A stretch of DNA of 64,000 nt from Citrus sinensis. Lineage: Eukaryota > Streptophyta > Magnoliopsida > Sapindales > Rutaceae. The first letter of the stretch is position 1. Each line of letters opens with the position of its first letter. The stretch spans positions 28,683,501 to 28,747,500 of the forward strand of contig NC_068557.1 of NCBI RefSeq assembly GCF_022201045.2. Reading direction: 5' to 3'. The translations under genes were made by a program, and so were the position numbers. Below are positions 1 through 11,518 of this stretch, piece after piece. The notes beneath the pieces were generated by a model, which saw nothing but the letters and a program-made list of their open reading frames with translations, had not been told where the DNA came from and ran no database searches.

Positions 1-1933
1 TATCAATACATTGGCTGTTCATGAGTGATTTTGAGAGTGTGGAGTGAAAAAATGTGAGAAATAAAGAGTGTGTTGGAGGTGATTTATGTGTGTTTTATAT
101 ATTTTTTTAAGAATATTTTAGAGAATACTCCACATAAAATGGTATACCTACATAATTTTTAAATATGGGAGTATATTTAACTAAATACTCTATTTTTAAG
201 ATATATTTAATTAAAATTACTATTTGTAAGTGGAGTGTGTGCACCAAGCCACTAATGCTCTACTATTTGGCAGAGCAGAGGCAATATCGTGGAACTACTT
301 ATAGGTCCATATTAAGATTCATCAAAATTTAGTCTTAACATAACTATGGATTTCATTTATAAAATCTATCACTCTGCCAAACAACAGAATATTTATGACA
401 TATCCTACCATCTGCAGATCTTTCTCTAATATTTTGGACCCACAAAAAATTATATTTCATCTTTCAAATCAATGTCATTCTACAATTTCTCAAAAGTTTT
501 CTTATCCGCCAGTCTCCAATTACAACAGCCGGTTAGCAACTGACCAACAGTGCACAAAACCCATCCTAAATCAGAATATTGATTAAATAGTTAAACGATG
601 GTCCATTGCACTGAAAATTGTGGGAAATATAAATCATGTTTTATTCGCAAAAGTCAAAAGTAGAAAAAGAAACTTTTCTGAGAAAATTATTTGACATGAA
701 AAGGATCTACTCAATTGATTCCGATGATCCATAAAGCCAACAGTAACAGTTCTCCACAAAATGCGATTCATCATTGATTGTTGGAAAATCAGCACAGGAA
801 TTGTTATTTTGAGGCATAATTATAAGTGGGATTTACACCAAAGGTTAGGGGTAATTTAGATATTCCGCTGTGAGTACTTTGGAATGATATATTTCTATAA
901 TCAAAATAATACTCCGATGAATAAGAAAATAATACTCAAGGTAAACCCATAGAATTGAATTTTTTTTTAAAAAAAATGCACTTGTTAAAAGGTTTATAGA
1001 TGATTACCCCTATATATGTTGATATGAATATAAATATGAAGGCTCTGCTGGACTTTTGTGCACCCACAACCGTAGATTTTTTGTTTTACAATTATTATTC
1101 ATTCTGCTTGCGAAGATTTATAGCATTTCTAACAAAAACAATGATCACGACCTTTCTAGTTAACGTCAAAGAGAATGAATAAAATTATTAATGACCCAAA
1201 GGGAAAAGCAAGTTTGTCAAGGATTATCTTAGAAATCTAAAACTCATTTCGGGTGCTCCTTAGCATGCTAATCTGAAAGCAGTTGGGTTGAAGAATAGCT
1301 TCGACCCAAGCTAGGCCCATGTCACATGGGCAAGCCCTTTCAGTGTAAAGCAAATTTGGCCTTCCGTCGTCATAGAACAAATAAGAGTGAGACATTGCAT
1401 TTTAATATTGGTTTCCCCAAATGTACAACCTCGGTGTTTGGGGCACGAAGAGATCCAAAATCTTAGATCATCGTTTTATGTGAATCAGCAAAGCTTTAAC
1501 TGGAAGTGTTACAACACCACAGGTTTTTGATCCTGGAAACCGAGGTGACAGCCGAGATGGTTCGAAGTACAGAAATGGAGAACTGTAATATGTAATTTTT
1601 TGCATTAATCTTAATGAAGGGAAATAAATGAATGAATAAATAACTCTATTAACATCATTACAGCTCAGTAACTCATTTATTCTTATTTACAACAAAGGCA
1701 TTAACCCACAATCTGCTCTCGGGTGAAAAAAAACCTTGTACACTTATCTGGCTGCAAGCATCATGAGAATAATATAGATACTACTCTTGATTACAAGGAA
1801 TAAAAGCATCATTCCGTCCACTGTAGCCGCGTCTTTTTTTTTTTCAATCAATCTTCTGTCAGACTTCGATGCGAATAGTTCCAGCAGAACTCATAGACTA
1901 TGCGGCAAAACCACCTCAAAATCCTTCACACCT
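1..1933. other. Spacer downstream of the translocator gene; no gene recognised
   Basis: AT-rich sequence without a convincing coding region; the short reading frames look random. The part nearest 1934 probably includes the 3' UTR of the translocator gene. A short pair of inverted sequences (TTTGGCAGAG near 264-273 and its complement near 370-380) could be the ends of a small MITE, but I could not define target-site duplications. Confidence 0.4.
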
Positions 1934-4418
1934 TCACTGCTTTGCCTGCTCAAAAATATATCAAAATTCCATCAGCTACACTCACAACAATCAGTCTTAG
2001 CAACAATTCAACGTTTATGAGAGTAGTTTCACCAGACAGGGCTCATTGCAAACTGGGCTTAGATTTAGTCACATAAATTCCCAAATCTTGGACCAAAAAC
2101 TACATTCAGAGGAAGGGACAAATTATCATCAAATTGGATTTCTTTTTTTTTTTTTTAACCCCTACTGGTAAATGGCCCTAAAGAAGATTGAAAGGCTGTT
2201 CTGCAGGTCTTTTGTCTCCATACAACCAAGTGGGCAGTACAAAGCCAAAAGGAGGAAAAATTTTCTGCCAATTGTAAACCATTTGGTCCCCAGGGAAAAT
2301 GTGAACAACAATTTTGAATTTTTCATACTTGACTAGAAAGATATGAGAATATACCTGTGAATAGATGAAGGTGCCGAGTATTGCAATGGCGGCTCCAAGA
2401 GCATTGACGGGTTGAACTGGCGTGTGGAAGATGATGATGGAGGAGACTATGACAGAGATTCGCTTCATTGTGTTGCCAATGCTGAATGTCAATGGAGAAA
2501 TTTGATCGAGAGACATGTATGAAACTTGGTTGTACAAGTGATAGAAGATACTCTGTGCCGCTACCCACCTGTGACAATCCAGAGTCACAAATTTATCTTA
2601 GAAAAACATTGAGGAAGTTAACGAGTGCTCATTTTGGGACCACACGACTAAAAATTATTAAAATCTATAATGTTTCAAATCAAAATGGAACTTTTTCTGA
2701 TATCAAGCAGACAGGAAGTATCTATTTTCTTCAATTCTTGAGAAATATCATGCAAATGCATCTAAAAGCAGATAAATCTACCTCCCATCACAAAACAAAA
2801 ATAATAAAATAAGACACCAGAGTTTTGGAGCTGAAATTCTAATGAACAAATGATGAGAAACTATTTGGCCTATAAACCATTCGACAAAAGCAATTTTAAT
2901 TAATAAAATAGGCAATTTTAGTTGAGAAAAATTAAGAGCCTAACTGTCTGTCATCTGCGCGGATGCAAATGACACTTAAGCATAACTACCGAGATTGGAA
3001 AATCTATTGTCGTGTAATAAAATATCAATGACAGTAAATACTGGTAATGAACAAGTAAAAATACACAGTAGAAAAAAGAGTTCATATAAAATACGAGGTC
3101 ATAGTATTTACCACACGAAGTTGGGACCAATTTGAGCAATAGCCTTTTGCCAGCCAGCAGCCCACATCTGAGGGCCCTCCACAGCAATTGCAAATGGTGT
3201 GAGAATCAAAAGAGACATCATAGACAAACAAGCATAATAGTTCATCCCACCAACAGACTTTCCCTTCATCCCTTTCTTGGAGAAAATGTTCCGAAACACG
3301 AATGCCAAATTCGATATCATAGCTCCCATAAATCCTGAAAACACCGTCAGCAAATTCAACAATCAAAACCAGCAACACCATCACTAAGCATGAAATATTT
3401 TCAAGTATTCATCCGAAGAAAAGGGAATTTTTTTTTTAATATGTAATCAGAATCATTTCAACCACATTTAGAACAGTTTATCTCACCAATCATGTTGAAG
3501 TTGAGCTCTGTAACAGCAGCAAGGGCACAGCCTCCAATAATCGGCAGGAGTGACATATAAACCGGCATGGGAAGTGTCTCACCGAACAAGAACCTTGAAA
3601 CCAATACACTGAATGCAGGCTCACCACTCTTGATGATGTGAGTGAATGAAACTGCAACTTTTGACATACTTACGGTTGCTGCTACATGCCCAATTGTATG
3701 TGCCACTGCAACCTGCACGGCAAATTCACCAAGAATAAGTATTGTATAAATCTGAATTTCTCAATCTCCACCCAATGCTCCATTACGGTGAATTTCAAGT
3801 GCATTCCTAAATCATGGTCTCAATTCTCAAGCAACCAAAGACAATAGAACCTATAAAGCATCGAAGCAAAGCAAATGAATTGAAAAAGCAAATTTAACTC
3901 ACAGGAAACAAACTCTTCCAGAACTCAAGATCGGTTTTAGGGGCTTCAGCGATTCTGGTGGCCCAAGAAACCAACATCATGAGAGAGCCACAAGCCAGTG
4001 AAAGAGTAGAAGTAAGCCAAGGATAAGGAAAAGCATTCAACACTTTTTTGTTATAGATATTAAACACCACATTTAAAGCCCACCATGTGGCAAAATATAT
4101 GCCAATTTTGAGCCTCTGGGCAGCCTCAAACCGAGCCTGCTCATCAAGAACCTCGATGTTTATGTCCAGAGGACGTGACCTGTCAGCCTCATAGGCATTG
4201 CACTGTGTTTTAAGCTCTTTTTGTTGCTCTTTTGGCGAAAATGTGAGATTTTGAGTTGATGAAATATGAAGAGGCTTTTCTGAAGAGAATTTGTTGTTAA
4301 AGATTGAATTTTGGATGATGGGTAGCGGAGAGAACTTTAGCGTTGGGGTTAAAAAACGTTTCTTTGGCAAGAAATCTGTGGATGCTGAAAATGGGGTGTG
4401 CTTAACTGAAGAGATCAT
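1934..4418 (-). CDS. GPT: Plastid glucose-6-phosphate/phosphate translocator, 5 exons
   Basis: Exons (minus strand): 4418-3903, 3712-3487, 3334-3112, 2568-2355 and 1945-1934. The joined frame is 396 codons plus TGA. The product exchanges glucose-6-phosphate for inorganic phosphate across the inner envelope of non-green plastids and feeds starch synthesis and the oxidative pentose phosphate pathway. Residues 1 to about 80 are a Ser/Thr-rich plastid transit peptide. The mature part begins around AYEADRSRPLDI and continues with the drug/metabolite-transporter fold: KIGIYFATWWALNVVFNIYN, the motif SFTHIIKSGEPAFSVL and NQVSYMSLDQISPLTFS, all typical of GPT rather than of TPT or PPT. The last exon encodes only Ala-Lys-Gln and stop, matching the family's AKQ C-terminus; its acceptor is GAGCAG at 1951-1946. 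The ATG at 4418 is the first in frame. It most resembles the GPT2 type, but GPT1 is not excluded. Confidence 0.95.
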
Positions 4419-5782
4419 TGTGTTTTTGTGAAGAATGCGAATGGTAGGGGGGTAATTCAACGAATTCGACAAGTTTTGTACCCGAAGCCGGAGAGAAGAG
4501 AAATTGTATACGTGTGTATGTGCGTTGTGCTTGTGCTGCTCCAAGTTCTGGAGGGAGGATGAGGAATTTATAGGCAAAGGGAGGGAGATGACGTAAAGTA
4601 TGGGCTAGCTGTGATACATTACACGTAGTGACAAAGTGACAGCCTGAATGCCTGATCGAAGTTTTTAAAAATTAAAAAAGTTACTTCTGCTTTCTTTTTT
4701 AACGCTTGATTTTGACATTGACAAGGGGTTACTGGTAAATAAAATTGGGGGATAAAAAAAAAAGAAGCTAATCTCAGATTGATATATTACCCTTATGATA
4801 GAATTGGAGGGAGGAATGCAAGTGGACAAGTAGGAGTACTAATTGATTTTTTAAGACGTTAAGTATGCTTATAGAAAATTAAATCATGGTATTTTGGAAA
4901 AAATTAAAGTGCTGCGAGTCCATGACATTACTGATCATATTATAAATAAATAGATAGAAATATTATTAACAGTGTTTTTTTTTTTAAATGAAAATGATCA
5001 TAGGTTAAGGTTTTGTACTATTTTGAAGACAAAATGTTGTCTTGTTCCTGCTCCACGAAGTTGTTCTGACCGTTGAGTTTGATTCTTTGAAACAGTAGGC
5101 AATTCAAACATTTCCAATTTTGAGGCACTCAATTACAATCAAATTTTGGAAATTATTCTTAGATATTCCCAGCCGTTCTAATTTGAAAGTTGACAAATCC
5201 ACCCTTCTCGTCAACTGAATTATAGGACGCTTGAGACTTGAGAGGGATATTTTCGCCTTCTAAGAAACTCACGGCTGACGAGGCACCAGGATAATATTCA
5301 AATATTTTTGTTTCTAATTTTTATTTCTTAAACACAACCTTTGCTCTGGCCAATGGCACGGCCCTAATAATTTCAAGGCATACATATTTTATTATTAACA
5401 ATCATGCGGACCCAGGTTGATTGAAACAGCACACGCCATCACAGCATGCATTCAGCTGCTGCAAATTCTGGACCGTGAATTGCTTGCAGGTTGCAGCAAC
5501 TTCAACGGTGGTGAACAAAGCAGAGACAACATGTTGTGGGGTTTAATAATTGATTGTTTTGATGCATAAAAAAAATAAAATTTGAGTGATAAAAGACAGA
5601 CACCTGGCTAAGCTTGCATTGCGGGGGAGTTACGTTGATACAAGTTGTTAAACACTTGTCAAAATTGAATTATTGGTACCGCGTCTGTTGTTGATTTTCC
5701 AATGTTTTCATTGCTTTCCATGCTTTTTTTATTTGCTTTTAAAGTTTTTGACGGATGAGAATTTTCTTTCCATTAAATAACA
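4419..5782. other. Upstream spacer of the translocator gene
   Basis: Holds the promoter and 5' UTR of the minus-strand translocator gene immediately right of 4418, then AT-rich sequence without recognisable genes. No RNA gene or clear repeat was seen. Confidence 0.4.
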
Positions 5783-5932
5783 GGACAAAATTGTGGTGCA
5801 ACTGTGGTAGGATACCACAGTTGCATCCAACCGTTGAATTTCCACTCATTTAAATAGACCCCACTCATGTAAGTAGATTCAACGGCTGGTGTAACTGTGG
5901 TACGGTACCACAATTACATTGTAGTCTGATCC
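5783..5932. mobile_element. 150-bp Mutator-type MITE with 9-bp target-site duplication
   Basis: The left end (GGACAAAATTGTGGTGCAAC) and the reverse complement of the right end (GGATCAGACTACAATGTAA) form imperfect terminal inverted repeats. They continue inward through ACTGTGGTA..TACCACAG palindromes and CCAACCGTTGAA / TTCAACGGCTGG. The element is flanked by identical 9-bp repeats TAAATAACA at 5774-5782 and 5933-5941, the duplication length expected for Mutator-like transposition. It has no coding capacity. A relative with the same first bases lies at 59669-59795. Confidence 0.75.
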
Positions 5933-5941
5933 TAAATAACA

Positions 5942-8339
5942 ACTAAATTTTTCATTCACGGCTGCCATTTGGCTGCTTAGATATTTATACTCACTTCGTT
6001 CACTAGTAACTCGTGTTACAGTCGTAGCCATGCTCAGGTCCAATTCTAATTATCCAACCCTGCCACGTTTTGCCATTAAGGCCTCATTTAGGATCACGAT
6101 TATTTTTTTAAGGGAATTAAATGTAATTTTAAAAAAATTAAATGTTAATTTTAATATTTAATTAATTTTTAAAAAAATCAATTTTTACAAAACCATTCTT
6201 TCTTACAACAGACTTTGAAAAGTAAAAAAGGAATAAGTTTTTCAAAATTTAATTTTTAAAATTACTTTTATACTTAACATAATTTTATATATATCCTTAT
6301 ATATATTATAAAAATATAAATTATTAACTTTAAAGATATTATTATTATTATTATTATAATATTGAGATAACAAAATAAAAAATAAATTAATAGTATAAAA
6401 TAAATTAATACCAAACATGATAGTTTTATAATATTTCAAATCACTTTTTGTTAAGAAAAAATTATATTGTAGATCAATCAATATTTACAATTGAAAAACC
6501 TATAATCTTTTAGACAACTTTATAATATCGGACCCAAAAATAAACTGAATCTATTTTTTTAATATTAAACAAAAAAGAAAATAGATGGAAGACTCGAACC
6601 CCTTATTGCACGTGTGAAAATTAACTCTCTCTTTTTTTTTTATTTCAATTTTTTCATAAATGAAATTGTGAAATTTGGTACCCATGTAAAAAAGGGTTTT
6701 TGATTATGACTCTGGCCGGTAAGTTGTAATTGTATTGGCAACGAGAGTAGTTTGATAGGGACGTTTGATTGGAATAAGAATCGTTTGTTTATGTTTGGTG
6801 AGATGCATGGACTGTGTTTGGGGGCACGCGACTGTCATGTGCGACTAGTAACCTGTCTTTTGTATGTTCTAAGAGCGTCGAGAGTCACACACGCACACGC
6901 ATTTTGCGACTTGCCTAGCCTTCAAAAGGAGGAACTGACTGTTATACTTAACGCGGACGAATTTGGCTTCTCGCGCTAAAACTACAGGAAACAAAATGGG
7001 GCCTGCCTTTTCCTCTCGTCTGCAAAAGCGAAATGGGCTAAACGGCTAAATGCACTTTACCCATATCCAGGTACACCCCTTTCTGAAAGCAATTTTAAAT
7101 GATTTTACTGTTGGCGCTTAATTTGAAAAAAAATTCAGAGAATATTTGTTGGTCTTTAATCTACCAATTTTGCACTTAATTTGAAAAAAAATATATTCAG
7201 AGAATATTAATGAATTTACAAAATATTAATACAAATTATGTTAACGTTTTCTTGAGGTCAATGCCAACTGTGTTGTGTTTCTATTGATAATTTATCCTTT
7301 ATGTTTAATGAAATTATAATTTTGGTTTTATTTTATGTATAAAGATACTTTCAATCTTATTACGTCAACAAGATGTCGACGATCAATTAACAGTCACGAC
7401 TAAAAAGTAATAAAATGTACAGTATTATAATTCTTTATTAGTAAAATGTTGGAGTGTAATACGTATTGTATCCAAAAGTTATTTATCAATAATTTCTATA
7501 ATAAAAATATAATAACCCCATTAGTTTCTATAGCTGCACTTTTTCGTACCTCAACTATAGGCATTCAAAACTAACCCTACACGTTTAATTCAAGTCTCAA
7601 TCCTAATTGGTTGAAACAATAAACGACTGATCGTTTATGTTAAAGGGCAAATGTTATAATTATTATTATCATTTTTGCTTTTTTCGGGGTGTGTTTGGGA
7701 CGCCGTACATACCATATTAGATTGTACACTCATTGAAATATTCATTGTAGTGTATTTTAATACGAAGAGAGGTGCTAACTAATACAGATGGTTAAAACTT
7801 GAGTGCAAACAAGAGGTTTGAGATTTTCAACCTCTAATATGGGTGGGAAGTGATTGGGACGTCACTAATTATAGCTAAAAACAATAATAATAAATTTTTG
7901 TTATTAATAAAAAAAGGTAAAAAGAGCCACTATCAATCATTGCTGACATTTTACAAACAGTTTAAATTACTTTTGGTATCGCTGAAATTCTCATCTCGAT
8001 TCTAAAAAATTTAATTGTAGGCGAGCTGGAGCTTGATTTTATTGTGGTTGGTGGTAGTGATCGGAGGTGTAAGGTTGTCAACAGTAGCCAAACATCAAAC
8101 ATTTGCCAATGGTGCCTAATGTTGTTGTTTGTTTTCTTTACAAGGACTACAATTTGATAACGTTTGAACCTTGATTGGAGAAACAAAGAACAAAAAATTC
8201 TATGAAATTATTGGAGTCTATTTTGCGTTTACAAAAAAAAAAAAAATGTCTAGAATGTTAGAGATTTGAGTTGGTCTTTTAAAGTACCAATATTCTATTT
8301 TGCTTAGATAAGAGAGCACATTTTAGTGTGTGTGTGTGT
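5942..8339. other. AT-rich spacer without a recognised gene
   Basis: Very AT-rich at 6100-6660, with an ATT trinucleotide run near 6340-6360. A GGTTCGAGTC-like internal-promoter motif in minus orientation near 6590-6605 may be a relic of a tRNA-derived element. No protein-coding gene is supported. Confidence 0.35.
7768..7862 (+). repeat. Possible tRNA-derived SINE head
   Basis: GGTGCTAACTAATACAGATGG resembles a pol III box A region. About 35 bp later, GGTTTGAGATTTTCAACC resembles a box B with its flanking stem. The spacing fits a tRNA-related SINE head. No poly(A) tail or target duplication was delimited, so this is tentative. Confidence 0.3.
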
Positions 8340-8399
8340 ATAAACCAAATATAGTGTGGTAACAAATCCATTAAGATGAGGCCTACGTGCACGAAATCA

Positions 8400-9790
8400 A
8401 GCTCGGAGGCGTTCATTCTTGAAATATGTTACCTTGGCTCGAGATAACTAACACCCCCCTACAAAGATAACGTGTATGTGCGCAAGCGAGTTTCGCCTTT
8501 TTTTTTTTTTTTGCATAGAGAATTTGTAGATTTCAATAATTTTATTGAGGAGTTAATGCTTTTATTTATAGTCTCGTTTAACTCACCCCATGGCGGGAAC
8601 CCCCCCCCCCCTCCCCCCCCAAAGAGTGACCCACAACCCCACGTCTCTCAGTTGGGGGTGATGTGAATGTGCACAAACGATTTGACCTATTTATTGCATG
8701 AAAATTTTTGTAGATTTCAATCATTTTAGAAAGAAGTCAATGCTCTTATTTATAGTAGGCTTGGAAATTTAGTCCGACCCTATTTTTGCCCCGATTGACC
8801 CGACCCTAATTTTTAGGGTTTTGATCCGAATTTTTTAGGTTAGGGTCAAAATTTTAAGGCTCAAACAAATTCGGGTTAGGGTCGAGCTTAAAGTCGACCC
8901 GACTCGACCCTATTAAAAAAAAAAACTAAATTGTGTGTTTTTATGAGTTTTTATTTGTATAAGACGAGTTTTTTTATTTTTTATTTTTATTTTTTATGTT
9001 GGGTTGTTAAATTGAATTGTGTATGGCTAAAATGGTTGTGGAATTACATTGTGTGTTTTTCATGTTGGATTTTGGAATTGATTTGTGTATGGGGCTGAAA
9101 TGATTGTGGAAAGTGGAATTGAATTGTGTTTGAAATGGTTGAGGAATTGCCGAATTGGTTGAAATGGTGGTGGGAAATGGGAGGGTTAACTATTTCGGTA
9201 GGGTCGGGTTGGGTCGGACCCGACCCTAACTAAATAGTGTTCGGGTTTTTTTAGGATCGGGTTTCAAATTTTTTTTTTATCAGGTCGGGTAGGGCTTGGC
9301 CAAGCCCGAGCCCGACCCGACCCGACCTTTTGCCATTCCTAATTTATAGTTTTGTTTAACTTATCCTTAGGGGGGACTTTCCACACAAGGTGACATCTCA
9401 AGTTGTATGTGTACGAGCGCCCTTGGCCTCTTTCTTGCATGAAAAATTTACAGATTTCATTAATTTTATTAAGGGGTTAGTGCTATTATTTATAGTCTCG
9501 TTTATCTCACCCTTAGTGGAGACTCCCTCACGGGGTGAAGTCTTGTGTTGTATGCGCGCGAGTGAGTTTGGTCCTTTATTAAGGAGTTAGTGCTCTTATT
9601 TATAATCTCGTTTAACTCACCCTTATGGGACTCCCCCCTTGCGGGATGACTTGTATATCCACAAGTCTGGCCTTCTTGTTGCACGAAAAATAGAAGATTG
9701 GCTAAATACAAATAACCTTCTGACTATATTTGTAGATTTCACTAATTTTATTTAGGGGTAAGTCGTCTTATTTATAGTCTCATTTTTTTT
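8400..9790. repeat. Degenerate short tandem repeat family, interrupted by a hAT element
   Basis: About five partial copies share a core of TAGATTTCA..ATTTTA, then GAGTTAATGCTCTTATTTATAGTCTCGTTTAACTCACC, at about 8528-8586, 8711-8755 (continuing at 9342-9364), 9450-9515, 9572-9626 and 9731-9782. Each is preceded by a variable stretch with TTGCATGAAAA and purine- or C-rich text. C-homopolymer runs lie at 8600-8620. The origin of the unit is not recognised. Confidence 0.55.
8756..9341. mobile_element. hAT-type non-autonomous element, 586 bp, with 8-bp TSD
   Basis: Terminal inverted repeats TAGGCTTGGAAAT (left) and TAGGAATGGCAAAAGG (right, reverse complement) bound a segment rich in CGACCCGACCC / GGGTCGGGT. 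The flanking 8-bp duplication ATTTATAG (8748-8755 and 9342-9349) is the size made by hAT transposases. The element lies inside a copy of the surrounding tandem repeat, so it arrived after that copy existed. No transposase is encoded. Confidence 0.7.
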
Positions 9791-9862
9791 CCTCACCAAC
9801 ACAACCAATATTTACAGAAAGGGAGCAAAAATTCAATAACCGTGAAAAAAACTGTATATCTG

Positions 9863-10976
9863 TAAAGATGGCAATGGTACGCGCAAACCCGCAAATTCGC
9901 TCAAACTCGCCTGCTAAAACCCTCCCAATGTGGGTAATTTTATGGGTTGTGGACGAGTTTGGTATTATAAATTAAAACCCGCACTAAGTTGTAGATGGGT
10001 TTGATGTTAGCCAAATATCCATCGGATACCTGCAACTTTTTTAAATATTTTTAATTTAATTTTAGTTAAAAAAATTTAAATCTAAAAATATATAAAGTAA
10101 ATATGTAAAGTGAAAACACGTGCGCAGGTTATAACGTGCGTAAGTTCTAACAAGCTTTAACCTAATGCATGGATAATTATATGCTTATTATAATTTTGTA
10201 TGGATTATTATTCTTTAACTTAATGCACAGACTATTTCATTATAATAATTTTGTTCTTCTGATTAGTATTAAAAATGTATTATTCTTTAGAAAATATTAA
10301 TCCTAATTATTATTGTAGGAATCGTCTTGGATAGGTGCTAATGGTGGTGAATGAAACAAAGTTCTTCTTTTCAAACTTGTGTTGAATGATAATATGAATC
10401 GGTAATTGTTATTTTTAGATGCTAGTTTGTGGTTTTTTTATGGACTTGTGTATTTTGTACTTATATTTGAGAATTTAGGTTGGATTGATGTTGAAATTTT
10501 AATTTTTCATTTACATTAGTTAAATTTAGAATTGAGAATGTTATATGAAATTTTAGGTTATTATTATAAATTTACATATTGAACATTTGTGATTTTAAAT
10601 GTAAAAACTTACAAAAAATCTATTGGGTACTATTATAAGTTTGATAATTGTCAAAATTCATAGCGGATGAGTTTTTTTTTTTTAAATTAAAACCCACAGT
10701 GGATTGTGACTGGATTTGATAATTTAAATTTTATGCGGGTTTGAGTTTGATAATGGTAAATCTGCTGCAAACGCCGCGCTATTACCATCCCTATATTGTC
10801 AATCTATTGGGTACCATTATAAGTTTGATAATTGTCAAAATCTACAGTGGATGAATTTTTTAAAAAAAATTAAAATCTACAGTGAATTGTGAGTGAATTT
10901 AATAATTTAAATTTTATGTACGTTTGAGTTTGATAATGATAAATCCGCTGCAAACGGCGCACTATTACCGTCCATA
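9863..10976. mobile_element. hAT-type non-autonomous element, 1114 bp, 3' end duplicated
   Basis: Left end TAAAGATGGCAATGGTACGCG; right end, as reverse complement, TATGGACGGTAATAGTGCGC. The 8-bp duplication TATATCTG lies at 9855-9862 and 10977-10984. The terminal part is present twice in tandem: about 10618-10796 and 10797-10976 share TATTGGGTAC.ATTATAAG, TTGATAATTGTCAAAAT and GCTGCAAACG.CGC.CTATTACC. The element therefore carries two right termini, of which only the outer one is adjacent to the duplication. No intact transposase was found. Confidence 0.65.
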
Positions 10977-11518
10977 TATATCTGTAAATGGTGAAACAAA
11001 ACTAAGAGGAGAGTGTGATTGTGGCACAGTGGAAGTGTCTTGACTGTCTTCTGTTGGGGTCCACTTGAACATTCTTTTAAACAGTTAAAATCCGTGCGAT
11101 TCGCGGACCTAAAATCAAAATCGCTGTGATCAAGTTCCCATTTGTGTACTCATATTAAAACAAAGGTGTGAGTGCGTTAATCAACGTCCACGTACTTCAC
11201 ATTTGGACAAGAATTCAGTTATTTGTCCAGAAAAGATCCCGTGGACCCTACTTCTGTCACTATAATAACCGTAGATCAAATCCGGATAGTAGTCCCCAAA
11301 CCCTTAAAAAAAAAAAAAGATTTCTCCACCGTCTCGACTCTCGGCTCATGATAATTGCACGAATTTGTATCACGCTAAAAGAACGCACTAAAACGGGACA
11401 GAGACGAGCTTCTTGTATTGAACTTGTTCGATACCATTCTAGTAACCGAACAGACTGCTCATGTTTCAAAACCCAAACCCTAATTCATTATTAATACTAT
11501 TGATTTCTTTGAAGTTGA

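Noticed and set aside
6585-6610. Possible tRNA gene from a GTTCGAGTC motif
   Set aside because: No acceptor, anticodon or D stems can be drawn around it; at most a SINE relic.
8472-8666. Plus-strand frame with a proline run
   Set aside because: The run is the C-homopolymer at 8600-8620 read as Pro codons within a repeat.
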